A DNA stretch of 64,000 nucleotides, taken from NCBI GenBank assembly GCA_017889545.1, contig JAGFZV010000018.1, forward strand, positions 1 through 64,000, given 5' to 3'. The translations under genes and the position numbers were made by a program. Origin of the DNA: Bacillota bacterium (GTDB lineage: Bacteria > Bacillota > Negativicutes > CTSoil-072). Under the pieces are notes generated by a model, which was not told the DNA's origin, did no database searches, and saw only the letters and a list, made by a program, of their open reading frames with translations. Positions 1-8,643 of the stretch are shown here, piece after piece. Numbering within the stretch: position 1 is the stretch's first letter; every line of letters begins with the position of its first letter.

Positions 1-8
1 TTTTACAC

Positions 9-51
9 CGAGAGGCAGGTTCTTCGGAACCCGCCTCTTGTATTTTTTTAC
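9..51 (+). terminator. Rho-independent terminator of an upstream plus-strand gene
   Basis: An 11-bp stem with one mismatch, capped by a TTCG tetraloop, is followed by TTGTATTTTTTT. The gene it serves lies left of the window. Confidence 0.75.
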
Positions 52-92
52 AAAAAAAAGAAACTGTCCCAATTTTTCTTATTGAGACAGCC
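50..92 (-). terminator. Terminator of the serine dehydratase operon
   Basis: On the minus strand a 10-bp stem (arms 81-90 and 64-73, one G-U pair) with a short A-rich loop is followed by a run of eight T, just after the sdaAA stop. Confidence 0.8.
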
Positions 93-102
93 CCTTTTTT
101 AT

Positions 103-987
103 TCACGTGGACTGCCCTAACTGCGCCGTCCATGCTAACCCGGTAGGAGAAGCAGCCAATCCGCCTTGTGCCGTCTCTTTCAGAGAGGAGTGCATGCATT
201 TTCCTACTGCGCCCATCGCATCAATCACTTCATCAACCGGAATGACACTCTTTACGCCTGCCAAAGCCATTTCAGCGGCAACAATCGCTTGCGCTGCCGC
301 TCCGGCGTTTCTTTTTACACAAGGAACCTCCACCAATCCCGCTACCGGATCGCAAACCAGTCCCAGCATATTTTTCATCGCAATCGCCGCCGCATCGCCG
401 ACTTGTTCCGGGCTTCCGTGCAACAGGCTGACAATAGCGCCTGCCGCCATCGCAGCCGCTGACCCGCATTCTGCCTGACAACCGCCGCTAGCGCCTGACA
501 AAGAAGCCCGATCGGCAATCACCATGCCGATCATTCCGGCAACAATTAAAGGCGGCACCAGTTCTTCGCGGGAGAACCCTTTCGCTTCGGCAAGTGCAAA
601 CAACACGCCAGGCAATACTCCGCTGGCTCCGGCAGTCGGCGCGGCAACAATCCGACCCATGCAGGCATTCGCCTCGCCAACCGCAAGTGCAAATGTAATC
701 GCCCGGTTCAAGACCGGTCCGGCCACACTGCGTTCCGGCTGTGAATGAAAATAGTTTTGAATGCGCAGCGCATCACCGCCAACCAGCCCGCCTTTGGAAC
801 GGTTCCCTATAAGTCCGGTCTGTATCGATTCTTCCATCACCTTCAAAGCCGTCAGCATTTTACTCAAAAGATCTTCTGCCGTTATTTCCATTGCCTGTAT
901 TTGATGCTGCAAACCGATCACATATAAAGAAGTATGCTCGTCTTGGGCCTTCTGGATCCAATGCTGCAATGAATATTTTTCGGCCAA
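103..987 (-). CDS. sdaAA: L-serine dehydratase, iron-sulfur-dependent, alpha subunit
   Basis: This is the catalytic subunit of the [4Fe-4S] L-serine dehydratase, which converts L-serine to pyruvate and ammonia in the cytoplasm. The family signature around PTAGASGVLPG and the cysteines of GGCQAECG and LVCDPVAGLVEVPC, expected to hold the cluster, are present. The open frame reaches an ATG at 1014, but the better start is the TTG at 985-987, because a GGAGG lies eight bases upstream of it and the ATG has none. That gives about 294 residues, normal for a separate alpha subunit. It follows sdaAB by about 45 bases in one operon and ends at a terminator. It is distinct from the dehydratase-like Hmd at 41.4 kb. 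Confidence 0.93.
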   Translation of the reverse strand: MAEKYSLQHWIQKAQDEHTSLYVIGLQHQIQAMEITAEDLLSKMLTALKVMEESIQTGLIGNRSKGGLVGGDALRIQNYFHSQPERSVAGPVLNRAITFALAVGEANACMGRIVAAPTAGASGVLPGVLFALAEAKGFSREELVPPLIVAGMIGMVIADRASLSGASGGCQAECGSAAAMAAGAIVSLLHGSPEQVGDAAAIAMKNMLGLVCDPVAGLVEVPCVKRNAGAAAQAIVAAEMALAGVKSVIPVDEVIDAMGAVGKCMHSSLKETAQGGLAASPTGLAWTAQLGQST

Positions 988-1032
988 TGGCCCGCCCTCC
1001 TTTTCCCTTCTCATACTGCCAGAAGTATTGCG

Positions 1033-1698
1033 TTATTGGAGCGGTACAATTTTCCGTACCGTGTTGATCTGCGGACAAGAACGAATCTGATCGACAACCT
1101 CATCGTCGATCATCTGGTCAATTTCCAGCATCATCAGTGCAGAAGCGCCCTTATCGGTGCGAAAAACTTCCATTTTGGCAATATTGACTCCCTGCTGGTA
1201 TAAGATATTGGTTACTGCCGCAATCGCTCCCGGCTGATCTTGATGACGGATCAACAGAGTCATTAACTCACCATGAAATTCTATGGAAAAATCATCGACT
1301 CCCGTGATCATAATCCTTCCGCCGCCAATCGATGCGCCTACGACGCTGACCTGTTCGTTTTTCACACCGGTTAATTGCAATTGTGCCGAATTGGGATGAG
1401 CAGCATCGCCCAAGTCGATGATTTCAAACCGAAAATCCAATCCGGCTGCTTTCGCATAGGAAAAAGACGAGGGGATCCGGCTATCATGCGTTGGCCACCC
1501 CATCAGCCCGGCGACAATGGCTACGTCCGTTCCATGACCGCGATACGTTTTCGCAAACGATCCATGCAGGCCGATCGTTGCCTTTTGCACAGCTTCGCCC
1601 AGAATAATCCGCGCCATGTTGCCCAACCGGACAGCACCGGCGGTATGAGAACTGGAAGGACCGATCATAATTGGCCCGATAATATCCAAAATATTCAT
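1033..1698 (-). CDS. sdaAB: L-serine dehydratase, iron-sulfur-dependent, beta subunit
   Basis: This is the beta subunit of the two-subunit L-serine dehydratase, 221 residues. The N-terminal part carries IGPIMIGPSSSHTAGAVRLG, the SSHT-containing signature of the SDH beta domain. The C-terminal part, from about residue 150, is an ACT domain (LLIRHQDQPGAIAAVTNIL), the ligand-sensing module usual in this subunit. A GGGAGG precedes the ATG by nine bases. It is the first gene of the pair with sdaAA. Splitting alpha and beta into two genes is the Firmicute arrangement, whereas Proteobacteria use one fused chain. Confidence 0.93.
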   Translation of the reverse strand: MNILDIIGPIMIGPSSSHTAGAVRLGNMARIILGEAVQKATIGLHGSFAKTYRGHGTDVAIVAGLMGWPTHDSRIPSSFSYAKAAGLDFRFEIIDLGDAAHPNSAQLQLTGVKNEQVSVVGASIGGGRIMITGVDDFSIEFHGELMTLLIRHQDQPGAIAAVTNILYQQGVNIAKMEVFRTDKGASALMMLEIDQMIDDEVVDQIRSCPQINTVRKIVPLQ

Positions 1699-1724
1699 CT
1701 TTCAGCGCCTCCCAAACTCAAAGA

Positions 1725-2000
1725 TCACTTGTTTGTGTTGGAGTTTTCTTCCTGATAACATTCCAATGCTTGAGCAAATTGGTCCGCGCAAGAAGTGGGG
1801 TTGTTTTCGCAGCGGATCCCTTTCAGCCGTTTAATGGCTTCTGCAACCGTCATCCCTTCCACCAGCCTGCCTATCGCCTTCAAATTGCCGTCGCAGCCGG
1901 CTACAAACGTTACATTGTGCAGCAAACCGTCAATTACTTCAAAATGAATACCACGAGAACAGACTCCCTGTGGTGTATATTGGTTCTTCAATGAATTCAT
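1725..2000 (-). CDS. TSCPD domain protein (TIGR03905-like)
   Basis: This 91-residue protein resembles the stand-alone TSCPD domain family, related to the C-terminal tail domain of some ribonucleotide reductases. Cysteines occur at PQGVCSRG, VAGCDGN, IRCENNPTSC and LECYQ, and the GCDGNLKAIGRLVEGM stretch is the family core. The function of the stand-alone form is not established. The start is uncertain: an AAGGG abuts the ATG at 2000 and would sit better before the TTG at 1991. It lies between pfp and sdaAB on the same strand, with a terminator separating it from pfp. Confidence 0.7.
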   Translation of the reverse strand: MNSLKNQYTPQGVCSRGIHFEVIDGLLHNVTFVAGCDGNLKAIGRLVEGMTVAEAIKRLKGIRCENNPTSCADQFAQALECYQEENSNTNK

Positions 2001-2087
2001 CCCTTTCTGCTAACAAGATGCCATCTATTGGCATAGTAGCACAAACAGCAATAGATGCCAAGTGTTCTGTCCATTCGCCGACTAAGA

Positions 2088-2120
2088 AAATGCGCCTGCC
2101 AAAATCCGGCAGGCGCATCG
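2088..2120 (-). terminator. Terminator after pfp
   Basis: A perfect 11-bp GC-rich inverted repeat (arms 2090-2100 and 2108-2118) lies just after the pfp stop. On the minus strand it is followed by TTTTCTTA. Confidence 0.75.
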
Positions 2121-2137
2121 TTGCCCTCTGCAAAAAA

Positions 2138-3358
2138 TTATTCCTTTTTACCGGTTTTGGGAACACGAGGCGCCCGCAGACGGGCAATCGGCTGCAGCCC
2201 GGATCCCAATAATGGCCGTACATAAAATTTGAATGCATCGGTAACGTTATTGCCGGCGGCATTAATAAATTCATCCGGAACGGATTGTGTCCGGCCCGCA
2301 ATTTCCGCCAAAGGCATTAATTTATAATCTACGGAATAATACCCGGTGCGTTGGATGGTTACTGATCCGTCCTCGTCATTCCACACCGCAAGCTGGACCG
2401 CCCGTTCGCCGACTTCGCGCGCTTCCGCCTGGTCCACATCAGAAACACAGCCCAGGAAAGACCGTTGCAAATAGCCAAACGTATCGCTGCGCACCCGTTT
2501 GATTTTCAGTTTTTCCTTTATCGTATCCGCCAGCAGATCACCTAAGGCGCCGGTCCCGGACATCGATATATTTCCATGAGGATCACATTCCACATTTTTC
2601 ATTAAATTAGCAATCATCGGAGTTCCATTCACATCCTGAATTCCTTCCGAAACCGCGGCAATACAAAATCCATACTTATCGTTTACCGCTTTGACGTCAT
2701 GCAAAAACGTTTCCATGACGAAAGGTCTCTCCGGTAAATAAATCAAATGGGGTCCATCCTCCGGATACTTTTTGGCAATGGATGAAGCCGCTGTCAAAAA
2801 ACCGGAATGCCGTCCCATCACAATGCCGAGATAAACGCCATTCAGCGACCGTACATCCAGGTTGATGCCGGTAAAAGCCTGGACAATGAAGCGCGCCGCT
2901 GATCCATAACCAGGCGTATGATCGTTGTGGACCAGATCATTGTCGATCGTCTTCGGTACATGCATCGCCCGCATTTCATAATTGGCTTTCTTGGCTTCTT
3001 CACTGACAATACGCACTGTATCAGAGGAATCATTTCCGCCGATGTAAAAGAAATAACGAATATCGTGGGCCTGCAATACTTTAAAAATCTTACGGCAATA
3101 TTCCTCATCCGGTTTAACCCGGGTAGACAGCAACGCCGAAGCAGGAGTCAAAGCCACCTGTTCCAGATTGTGGCTCGTTTCCTGTGTCAGATCCAAAAAA
3201 TCTTCATTCAAGATCCCCTCTACACCATGCAGCGCTCCATAAATTTTGCTGATTTCGGGAAATTTGCGAGCTTCTAAAACAATTCCAACCATGGTTTGAT
3301 TAATGACCGCTGTCGGCCCGCCGCCTTGCGCGACGAGAGCCTTTCCAGATAAAGCCAT
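2138..3358 (-). CDS. pfp: PPi-dependent 6-phosphofructokinase
   Basis: This enzyme phosphorylates fructose 6-phosphate reversibly with pyrophosphate, in glycolysis and gluconeogenesis (406 residues). The phosphate-loop motif AQGGGPTAVINQT is at residues 10-22. Two positions decide the phosphoryl donor: the motif at 107-112 reads GGNDSS, with Asp where ATP enzymes have Gly, and the motif at 135-141 reads PKTIDND, with Lys where ATP enzymes have Gly. Both are the PPi-type residues, so this should not be named pfkA. The PPi preference is family knowledge applied to residues seen here. It is a single gene with its own terminator. Confidence 0.9.
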   Translation of the reverse strand: MALSGKALVAQGGGPTAVINQTMVGIVLEARKFPEISKIYGALHGVEGILNEDFLDLTQETSHNLEQVALTPASALLSTRVKPDEEYCRKIFKVLQAHDIRYFFYIGGNDSSDTVRIVSEEAKKANYEMRAMHVPKTIDNDLVHNDHTPGYGSAARFIVQAFTGINLDVRSLNGVYLGIVMGRHSGFLTAASSIAKKYPEDGPHLIYLPERPFVMETFLHDVKAVNDKYGFCIAAVSEGIQDVNGTPMIANLMKNVECDPHGNISMSGTGALGDLLADTIKEKLKIKRVRSDTFGYLQRSFLGCVSDVDQAEAREVGERAVQLAVWNDEDGSVTIQRTGYYSVDYKLMPLAEIAGRTQSVPDEFINAAGNNVTDAFKFYVRPLLGSGLQPIARLRAPRVPKTGKKE

Positions 3359-3509
3359 ATTTTCATCCCTTTCTACATCTGTATTTTTACCTCACAATTG
3401 TTGTTCACTTTACTATTTATATATTGCGCCCGGAACATGATATTTCCTGCCGGCGACCTGCGTTTTTTTACTGTATGCCAAAGAAGAAGAACTGTATCGA
3501 TCTGGAAAA

Positions 3510-5099
3510 TCAGCGGAGTAAGCGCGGTAAAAGTTTGCCGACCGCTTCCTTCTTGATATATTCTTCATTCAATGCCGGCTGCCCCTGCGGCGCAATCTGC
3601 GCCAACGCCTCTTTCGACAATTGTTCCGGATAAATCGTTCCTGCCATCGTCTGCATAGCGATGCCGGAAAGTTCCGTCGCACTGCCTCGTTTAACGAAAT
3701 TTCCTTTCATTGTGATAAACGGTATTCCATACGCTTTGCCGTCTCGAATGTTGAACGTCCCCTGCGTCACGGCTGCATCGCCTTTGCCGCTCACATGAGC
3801 GGTAAAGGCAAGCGGGCCCTGCACATCTTTGTCTGTTAATCGAGAGCTGTCAAGTCCCTGGCCGGATGCTTCCAGTTCATAACTCTCATTACTGATCTGT
3901 ACTTCCCCCGAAACCCCTATGGTTCCTTGATAAACCGATCCGGAAACCCCCTGCAGCCACAACCGGTTCCCGCCATATTTGAAATTCCCTGCAACACGAT
4001 CCACCGGCATGTTACTGAATGTAGCTTGCGAAATGCGGAAGCTTCCGGACACATCGGGCTCTGCCAGCAAACCGGTAAGCTTAATCCGGCATTCCGCCGG
4101 CCTTTGGACTGTAAGTCCAGAGATAAAAGCCGCCGGATCGGCATCCGGAATCGAAACATCAGCATCAATCCTAGCTGAACCTTGAGACCAGAATAAACGT
4201 CCTTGGCCTTCTGCCCGCTGACCGGAAATGGCAAATTTTATATTCTGTAATTGGAACCCATCCTGATTGCCGCTAAATTGGCCCTGTCCCTCTGTAATAT
4301 CGGCTTTTCCGGACAATTTCACGCCTGCAAAACCGCCTTCCGCCTGCCATTGCACGGTACCGGCCGCATCACGTTCTATTGTTACTGCCGCCGTTGTTAC
4401 TTTTCCGCCTTCGAGACTGACCGGTTGCCCAGCCGGCAGACTATCGCGAAATTCCAGCAAGTCAATGTCTTGCGCTTTCACAATAATCAGCGCGAACTGG
4501 CCGTTTGTCCAATTGCCGTCAGCCGCAAGGGTTCCTTGACCAATTTTCCCTTTAAAACTGATCGTCAAATTCGGGTACGCGTAAAAATCAATTACTCCGT
4601 TTACTTCATTGATCGTTTTTGACAATAATGAGGCCTGGCAATGAACCTTAGCCGCTTTCATCTGCATTTTCCCCTGAAACTTACTATCAGCAGTTTCTTC
4701 TTCTTTGATCAACCCTTCCCAATTCCAGCGGTTTTTTTCTTCCTGGAGCCAAATTTCCGCTCCGTTCACTTCCACTTCCTGAATATTTGAGACGCCAAAG
4801 TTCAATTTTGCCAAATCAGACCAGCTATACTTTATCTTTACCATCGGAACCTGCGCCAGTAAGACTCCTTGTTTCGAGTAGAGCTCTACATTCTGGATAC
4901 GGACCTGTCCGAGCAGCGACAAGTCGACCGTTCCCACTTGGATTCGGCCGTTGACTTGCCGACTGCTGCGTTCCGTTAAAAATGCCTGCAGCGTTTGACC
5001 GGCCCGGTCCGCAAACACATGCCATAATGCACCGGCTATTACCGATAGTATGATTATACCCGTGAGAAATCTCCGATAGCGGAACAATGTTGCGCTCAT
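3510..5099 (-). CDS. AsmA/TamB-like envelope protein
   Basis: A 529-residue protein with one N-terminal membrane anchor (about residues 12-30), followed by a long region of beta-rich repeats typical of AsmA-family proteins: an N-terminal AsmA segment with VDLSLLGQVRIQNVEL and a C-terminal GTFNIRDGKAYGIPFITMKG stretch. Such proteins reach into the periplasm and are linked to phospholipid transport or outer-membrane assembly. It supports a diderm host. It reads away from the divergent YSC84 gene across a 160-base gap. The exact partner or cargo cannot be told from sequence. Confidence 0.75.
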   Translation of the reverse strand: MSATLFRYRRFLTGIIILSVIAGALWHVFADRAGQTLQAFLTERSSRQVNGRIQVGTVDLSLLGQVRIQNVELYSKQGVLLAQVPMVKIKYSWSDLAKLNFGVSNIQEVEVNGAEIWLQEEKNRWNWEGLIKEEETADSKFQGKMQMKAAKVHCQASLLSKTINEVNGVIDFYAYPNLTISFKGKIGQGTLAADGNWTNGQFALIIVKAQDIDLLEFRDSLPAGQPVSLEGGKVTTAAVTIERDAAGTVQWQAEGGFAGVKLSGKADITEGQGQFSGNQDGFQLQNIKFAISGQRAEGQGRLFWSQGSARIDADVSIPDADPAAFISGLTVQRPAECRIKLTGLLAEPDVSGSFRISQATFSNMPVDRVAGNFKYGGNRLWLQGVSGSVYQGTIGVSGEVQISNESYELEASGQGLDSSRLTDKDVQGPLAFTAHVSGKGDAAVTQGTFNIRDGKAYGIPFITMKGNFVKRGSATELSGIAMQTMAGTIYPEQLSKEALAQIAPQGQPALNEEYIKKEAVGKLLPRLLR

Positions 5100-5258
5100 G
5101 ATTTTGCCTCCAAACCTACATAAAATATCCCATCTTTCTTTTTTCTGTGCGGAGCCCTAATAATCCTGTTTACCCGCCGTAAACACGATTCTTGACGCCA
5201 AAAACAAGCTATAGTAAACTGATGACGAAATGGTTAAGAAAAACATCGGGAGGAAATA

Positions 5259-5834
5259 ATGCGCATACATCCAGTGTTCAAGATATTCACAATCATGATG
5301 CTTTTGTTTGCCCTGACCGTGTCTGCTGCACATGCCGCCAGTACAGAGGAAAAACGGGATTCGATCCGAAAGATGCGGAATGAAACGCTGCAAAAATTAT
5401 ACACTTTTCGTCCTTCGGCCCAAACAGCCTTGCAGGATGCATATGGATACGCCGTTTTTAACAATTCCGACTTTCACTTGGGTCTGCTCGGCGGTGGCGG
5501 CGGCAAAGGGTTGGCCGTAATCAACAGCACCGGCGGCGAAATTTTCATGAAAACTCTTGAAGGATCTGTCGGAATCGGTTTTGGCATCAAACAATATATG
5601 ATGGTCTTTGTTTTCGAAACAGAAAAAGCTTTTGAAGATTTTACCGATCAAGGCTGGGAGTGGGGCGGTCAAGCTACTGCAGCGATCACCGACAGCGTAG
5701 CGGGAGGCGCTCTGCAGGGTGCGATTTCTATTGCGCCCGATACCTGGGTCTATCAAATGACAAACAAAGGTCTGGAAGCCAGTGTAACGCTCCGGGGGAT
5801 CCGCATCTATAGAAACAACGCCTTAAATCAATAA
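5259..5834 (+). CDS. Secreted YSC84/SYLF-domain protein
   Basis: A 191-residue protein with a clear signal peptide (hydrophobic stretch at about residues 8-22, AHA-A cleavage-like site near 27). The mature part carries the SYLF/YSC84 features: YGYAVFNN, a glycine-rich GLLGGGGGKGLAVI, GIGFGIKQYMMVFVFET and the C-terminal GGALQGAISIAPDTWVYQMTNKGLEASVTLRGIRIYRN. SYLF domains bind lipids in eukaryotes; bacterial secreted forms have no settled role. GGGAGG precedes the ATG by seven bases. It is monocistronic, with a long terminator behind it. Confidence 0.8.
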   Translation: MRIHPVFKIFTIMMLLFALTVSAAHAASTEEKRDSIRKMRNETLQKLYTFRPSAQTALQDAYGYAVFNNSDFHLGLLGGGGGKGLAVINSTGGEIFMKTLEGSVGIGFGIKQYMMVFVFETEKAFEDFTDQGWEWGGQATAAITDSVAGGALQGAISIAPDTWVYQMTNKGLEASVTLRGIRIYRNNALNQ

Positions 5835-5866
5835 ATAAACCACCAAACCACGGGTTGCACCACGGA

Positions 5867-5919
5867 CAAAACAAAGCGAGGATGACGTTTTTGCGCTACG
5901 TCATCCTCGCTTTGTTTTG
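5867..5919. terminator. Long bidirectional terminator hairpin
   Basis: Arms of 22 bases (5867-5888 and 5898-5919) form a near-perfect stem whose A/T-rich ends can serve as the T-tract on either strand. It separates the YSC84 gene from the convergent GntR gene. Confidence 0.75.
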
Positions 5920-6046
5920 CCTATGAATCATTTCTATTCATTTTTGGTTTTTGGCAGTTTCATGCCGGCCAAATTAATGACCGGAAGGATTTTCCGCGAA
6001 AATTGATTATCTATCTGGCTCGCAATCCTAAAAAACGTCAGAAAAA

Positions 6047-6715
6047 TTATTTCGCATCGGGGTGACTAACGATATTTTCGTACGCCATAATAACATGATG
6101 GGTCATCGCTTTTTCCGCTGCAGCCGCATCCTTTTTGCGAAATGCTTCCAACAACGCCAGATGCTCGGTAACGGATGCAGAAAACCGGTTTTCAATATTA
6201 ATCGAATGCAGACGTGCCGGTTGAACGTACTCGTGAAGATTTTTGAGCGTCAGGTTTAACATTTTGCTGCCTGAAGCCTCGTAAACCAGTTGGTGAAACC
6301 GATCATCCAATTTTGCCAGCTCTTCCATATCCCGTTTTTGTGCATAGAATTCGCTGAGGTCACATATTTTCTGAAGCTCTTTGATCTCAACTTCGGTCAG
6401 TTTTGAAACGGCCCAGCGCGCTGCCAAACCTTCCAACAACTGCCGTATGGCAAAAATGTCTGCTACATCTTTGGCCGAAATGCCGACAACAATGGCTCCC
6501 TTCTTAGAAGTGGTTTCCACTAAACCTTCCACTTCCAATAACCACACTGCTTCCCGGACAGGGGTTCGACTTACGCCAAGTTCATCGGCGAGTTTCGTTT
6601 CCAATATCGTGTCTCCGGGCGCATAAACTCCTTTAATAATTTGGGATTTGATATGCTGAAATACCTTATTGCGCAAGGAGGTATCGCTTCCAGAAAAATC
6701 TAGGTCTTTAGACAC
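6047..6715 (-). CDS. GntR-family transcriptional regulator, FadR/FCD type
   Basis: A 222-residue DNA-binding regulator. Residues 12-75 form the winged helix-turn-helix with the GntR signature LADELGVSRTPVREAVWLLEVEGLV. Residues about 85-210 form the helical FCD ligand domain (IRQLLEGLAARWA, LDDRFHQLVYEASGS, EHLALLEAFRKKDAAAAEKAMTHHV), whose Asp and His residues usually hold a metal and a small organic acid. It starts with GTG, preceded by AGGAGG at seven bases. It is transcribed away from the 7.4-12 kb operon, which makes that operon a natural candidate target, but no clear operator palindrome was recognised. Confidence 0.88.
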   Translation of the reverse strand: MSKDLDFSGSDTSLRNKVFQHIKSQIIKGVYAPGDTILETKLADELGVSRTPVREAVWLLEVEGLVETTSKKGAIVVGISAKDVADIFAIRQLLEGLAARWAVSKLTEVEIKELQKICDLSEFYAQKRDMEELAKLDDRFHQLVYEASGSKMLNLTLKNLHEYVQPARLHSINIENRFSASVTEHLALLEAFRKKDAAAAEKAMTHHVIMAYENIVSHPDAK

Positions 6716-6914
6716 AAAAAAACCTCCTAAATAATATCGTGATAGTTATATTCTATTACAAACAAGAAAGTTTCACAAGCCGCTTTCAGTCCGTAAATAT
6801 ATGCATTTGCAAGCGTTTCGGCCATGCTGCGGCAACCACATGACTGCAAACCGCGCACACATATCGCTTGAAAAAAACAAAATAAACTAAATGTTACAAC
6901 TTTTCATAAACATA

Positions 6915-6943
6915 TTGCTTTTTTTGCAAAATAGTGTTACAAT
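6915..6943 (+). promoter_or_regulatory. Sigma-A promoter for the small peptide gene
   Basis: TTGCTT (6915-6920) and TACAAT (6938-6943) are separated by 17 bases. They point to the 38-codon reading frame starting at 6982. Nothing else was recognised in the 6716-6914 gap. Confidence 0.6.
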
Positions 6944-6981
6944 GCTTTCAAAAATACATGTATTTAAGGAGGCTTGTATTT

Positions 6982-7098
6982 ATGTATACGTTAATTCATT
7001 GCATCGATGAGAATGAAGAAAGAGAGTTGGATCTTGATATTTTGGAAGAAGAATTAAAGTTACAGGAATTCGAGCTGGGCTTATTTGCCGAATATTAA
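6982..7098 (+). CDS. Small acidic peptide, 38 residues, unknown function
   Basis: A short reading frame with a plausible promoter and an AAGGAGG about nine bases before its ATG. The peptide is rich in Glu, Asp and Leu (it contains DENEERELDLDILEEEL) and is probably a single amphipathic helix. It has one Cys and no signal peptide. It was not recognised as a member of any family. It could be an independent small protein or the leader of the downstream operon, but no attenuator structure directly overlaps it. Existence as a gene rests on ribosome-binding site, promoter and codon pattern only. Confidence 0.5.
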   Translation: MYTLIHCIDENEERELDLDILEEELKLQEFELGLFAEY

Positions 7099-7171
7099 TC
7101 AACGCACATGAAAACCGCATTCGTGAACAACCGATGCTGCCGAAGCCACTGCTTCAAATGGAGGCCCAAAA

Positions 7172-7315
7172 ATGAATATTTTTCAACTGTCAACGAGTGT
7201 GCCTAGGGATCCGCAGCAATTACGCTGGCCTGAACCGAGCGGCACAGATGCAACAATGCATTACACCGTGGGGAAAAAAGCCTCTGCGGAAGGTCGTAGG
7301 TGCGATTTTCTGTAA
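7172..7315 (+). CDS. Possible small peptide, 47 residues
   Basis: An ATG preceded by GGAGG at seven bases opens a 47-codon frame that ends inside the following hairpin. The peptide begins MNIFQLSTSVPRDPQQLRWPEPSG and has a basic C-terminal half. No family was recognised. It follows the 38-residue frame by 73 bases. It may be a real small protein, a regulatory leader peptide for the 7.4 kb operon, or chance. The Shine-Dalgarno site is the only positive evidence. Confidence 0.3.
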   Translation: MNIFQLSTSVPRDPQQLRWPEPSGTDATMHYTVGKKASAEGRRCDFL

Positions 7316-7327
7316 AGGCTTTTTTAT
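7274..7327 (+). terminator. Possible terminator or attenuator before the 7.4 kb operon
   Basis: An A-rich left arm (7274-7283) and a right arm (7316-7325) give about a 10-bp stem with a 32-base loop, followed by a T run. It lies between the small peptide frames and the operon promoter, so it could end the small transcript or attenuate read-through. Confidence 0.45.
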
Positions 7328-7337
7328 TTATATTCCC

Positions 7338-7367
7338 TTGTAATAATACATCTTTTCACCGCATAAT
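7338..7367 (+). promoter_or_regulatory. Candidate sigma-A promoter of the synthase-dehydrogenase-hydratase operon
   Basis: TTGTAA (7338-7343) and CATAAT (7362-7367) are 18 bases apart, about 30 bases before the first start codon. Confidence 0.45.
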
Positions 7368-7399
7368 CATATATTTAATATTATTGAGGAGGAAATACA

Positions 7400-8587
7400 A
7401 TGACAATAGTCAAATCAAAAACCTGTAATAAACTGGAAGAAGGAAAAAATTTATACATCGTTGACACCACTCTGCGCGATGGAGAACAAACGGCAGGCGT
7501 GGTATTCGCCAACAACGAAAAAATCTATATTGCCAAACTTCTGGACGAAATCGGCGTTGATCAAATTGAAGCCGGCATCCCGATTATGGGCGGCGACGAA
7601 GCGGAGGCCATTAAGGCCATCGCAAAACTCGGTTTAAAAGCCAGCATCATGGGCTGGAACCGCGCCAATATCAAAGATATTCAATCCTCCATCAACTGCG
7701 GCGTCGATGCCGTGGCTATTTCCATTTCTACATCGGATATTCATATTAAATACAAGCTGCAGTCTTCCCGGGAAAAGGTGTTGGAAAGCATGGTCAAAGC
7801 AACCGAATATGCTAAGTCTCAGGGGATGTATATATCCGTCAACGCAGAAGACGCTTCACGGAGTGATGAAGAATTCCTCGTACAATTTGCCACAGCTGCG
7901 AAACAAGCCGGAGCTGACCGCTTGCGTTACTGCGATACGATCGGAACCCTAGACCCCATTCGCGCTTTCAATAATATTCAATCTTTGCGGCAAAAAGTGG
8001 ACATTGATATCGAGATGCATACGCACGACGACTTTGGCATGGCGACTGCGAATGCAATGGCCGGCATGCAGGCGGGGGCCCGCTTCATCGGCGTAACCGT
8101 CAACGGACTTGGCGAACGGGCCGGAAATGCAGCTTTGGAAGAAGTTGTCATGGCGCTGAAATATGTGTTCCAAAACAAAAACGTCCCCTACAATACTTCA
8201 AAACTCAAAGAAGCCTGTGAATATGTCTCCCGCGCTTCCGGGCGGATCGTGCCGATCTGGAAGTCCATCGTTGGTTCTAATATGTTTGCGCATGAATCTG
8301 GCATTCACGTTGATGGCGCTATCAAAAATCCTTTGACTTATGAAGTGTTTAAGCCGGAAGAAATCGGCCTGGAACGGCAAATCATCATTGGGAAACACTC
8401 TGGTTCTGCTTCCATAGTAAAAAAATTCCGCGAATTCGGTATTGAGCTCGATGATGCGGCAACCGCACATATTCTCTCAGAAGTAAGAGCGCTGTCGGTT
8501 AATCTAAAGCGCACCGTGTTTGATAAAGAGTTAATCTATCTGTTCGATGATTATGTGCGCCACCACAAAAAAGCGGCAACAGAATAA
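7400..8587 (+). CDS. Homocitrate synthase-family enzyme (NifV-like; possibly Re-citrate synthase)
   Basis: A 395-residue DRE-TIM metallolyase that condenses acetyl-CoA with a 2-oxoacid. The signature DTTLRDGEQTAGVVF is at residues 22-36 and the metal-binding HTHDDFGMATANAMAGMQAGA at about 206-226. The C-terminal part (HESGIHVDGAIKNP, IIGKHSGSASIVKKF) is of the homocitrate/isopropylmalate type without a long regulatory domain. The length fits NifV. No nif gene is near, and the next two genes are a decarboxylating dehydrogenase and an aconitase-family enzyme. That suggests either citrate formation with Re stereochemistry (as in Clostridium kluyveri, where a homologue does this) or homocitrate formation. 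The substrate cannot be settled from sequence. GAGGAGG precedes the ATG. Confidence 0.82.
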   Translation: MTIVKSKTCNKLEEGKNLYIVDTTLRDGEQTAGVVFANNEKIYIAKLLDEIGVDQIEAGIPIMGGDEAEAIKAIAKLGLKASIMGWNRANIKDIQSSINCGVDAVAISISTSDIHIKYKLQSSREKVLESMVKATEYAKSQGMYISVNAEDASRSDEEFLVQFATAAKQAGADRLRYCDTIGTLDPIRAFNNIQSLRQKVDIDIEMHTHDDFGMATANAMAGMQAGARFIGVTVNGLGERAGNAALEEVVMALKYVFQNKNVPYNTSKLKEACEYVSRASGRIVPIWKSIVGSNMFAHESGIHVDGAIKNPLTYEVFKPEEIGLERQIIIGKHSGSASIVKKFREFGIELDDAATAHILSEVRALSVNLKRTVFDKELIYLFDDYVRHHKKAATE

Positions 8588-8643
8588 CGATTAAATTTTC
8601 AAGTGCAATTTACTGCCAACATTATGAGACAGGAGGCGTCACA

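Noticed and set aside
3359-3509. Gap between the AsmA-like gene and pfp
   Set aside because: Inspected for RNA genes and promoters; nothing beyond ordinary A/T-rich sequence was seen.
7400-8587. nifV of a nitrogen-fixation cluster
   Set aside because: The protein is NifV-like, but no nifHDK, nifB or related genes occur in the window and the partners are citrate-cycle-type enzymes.
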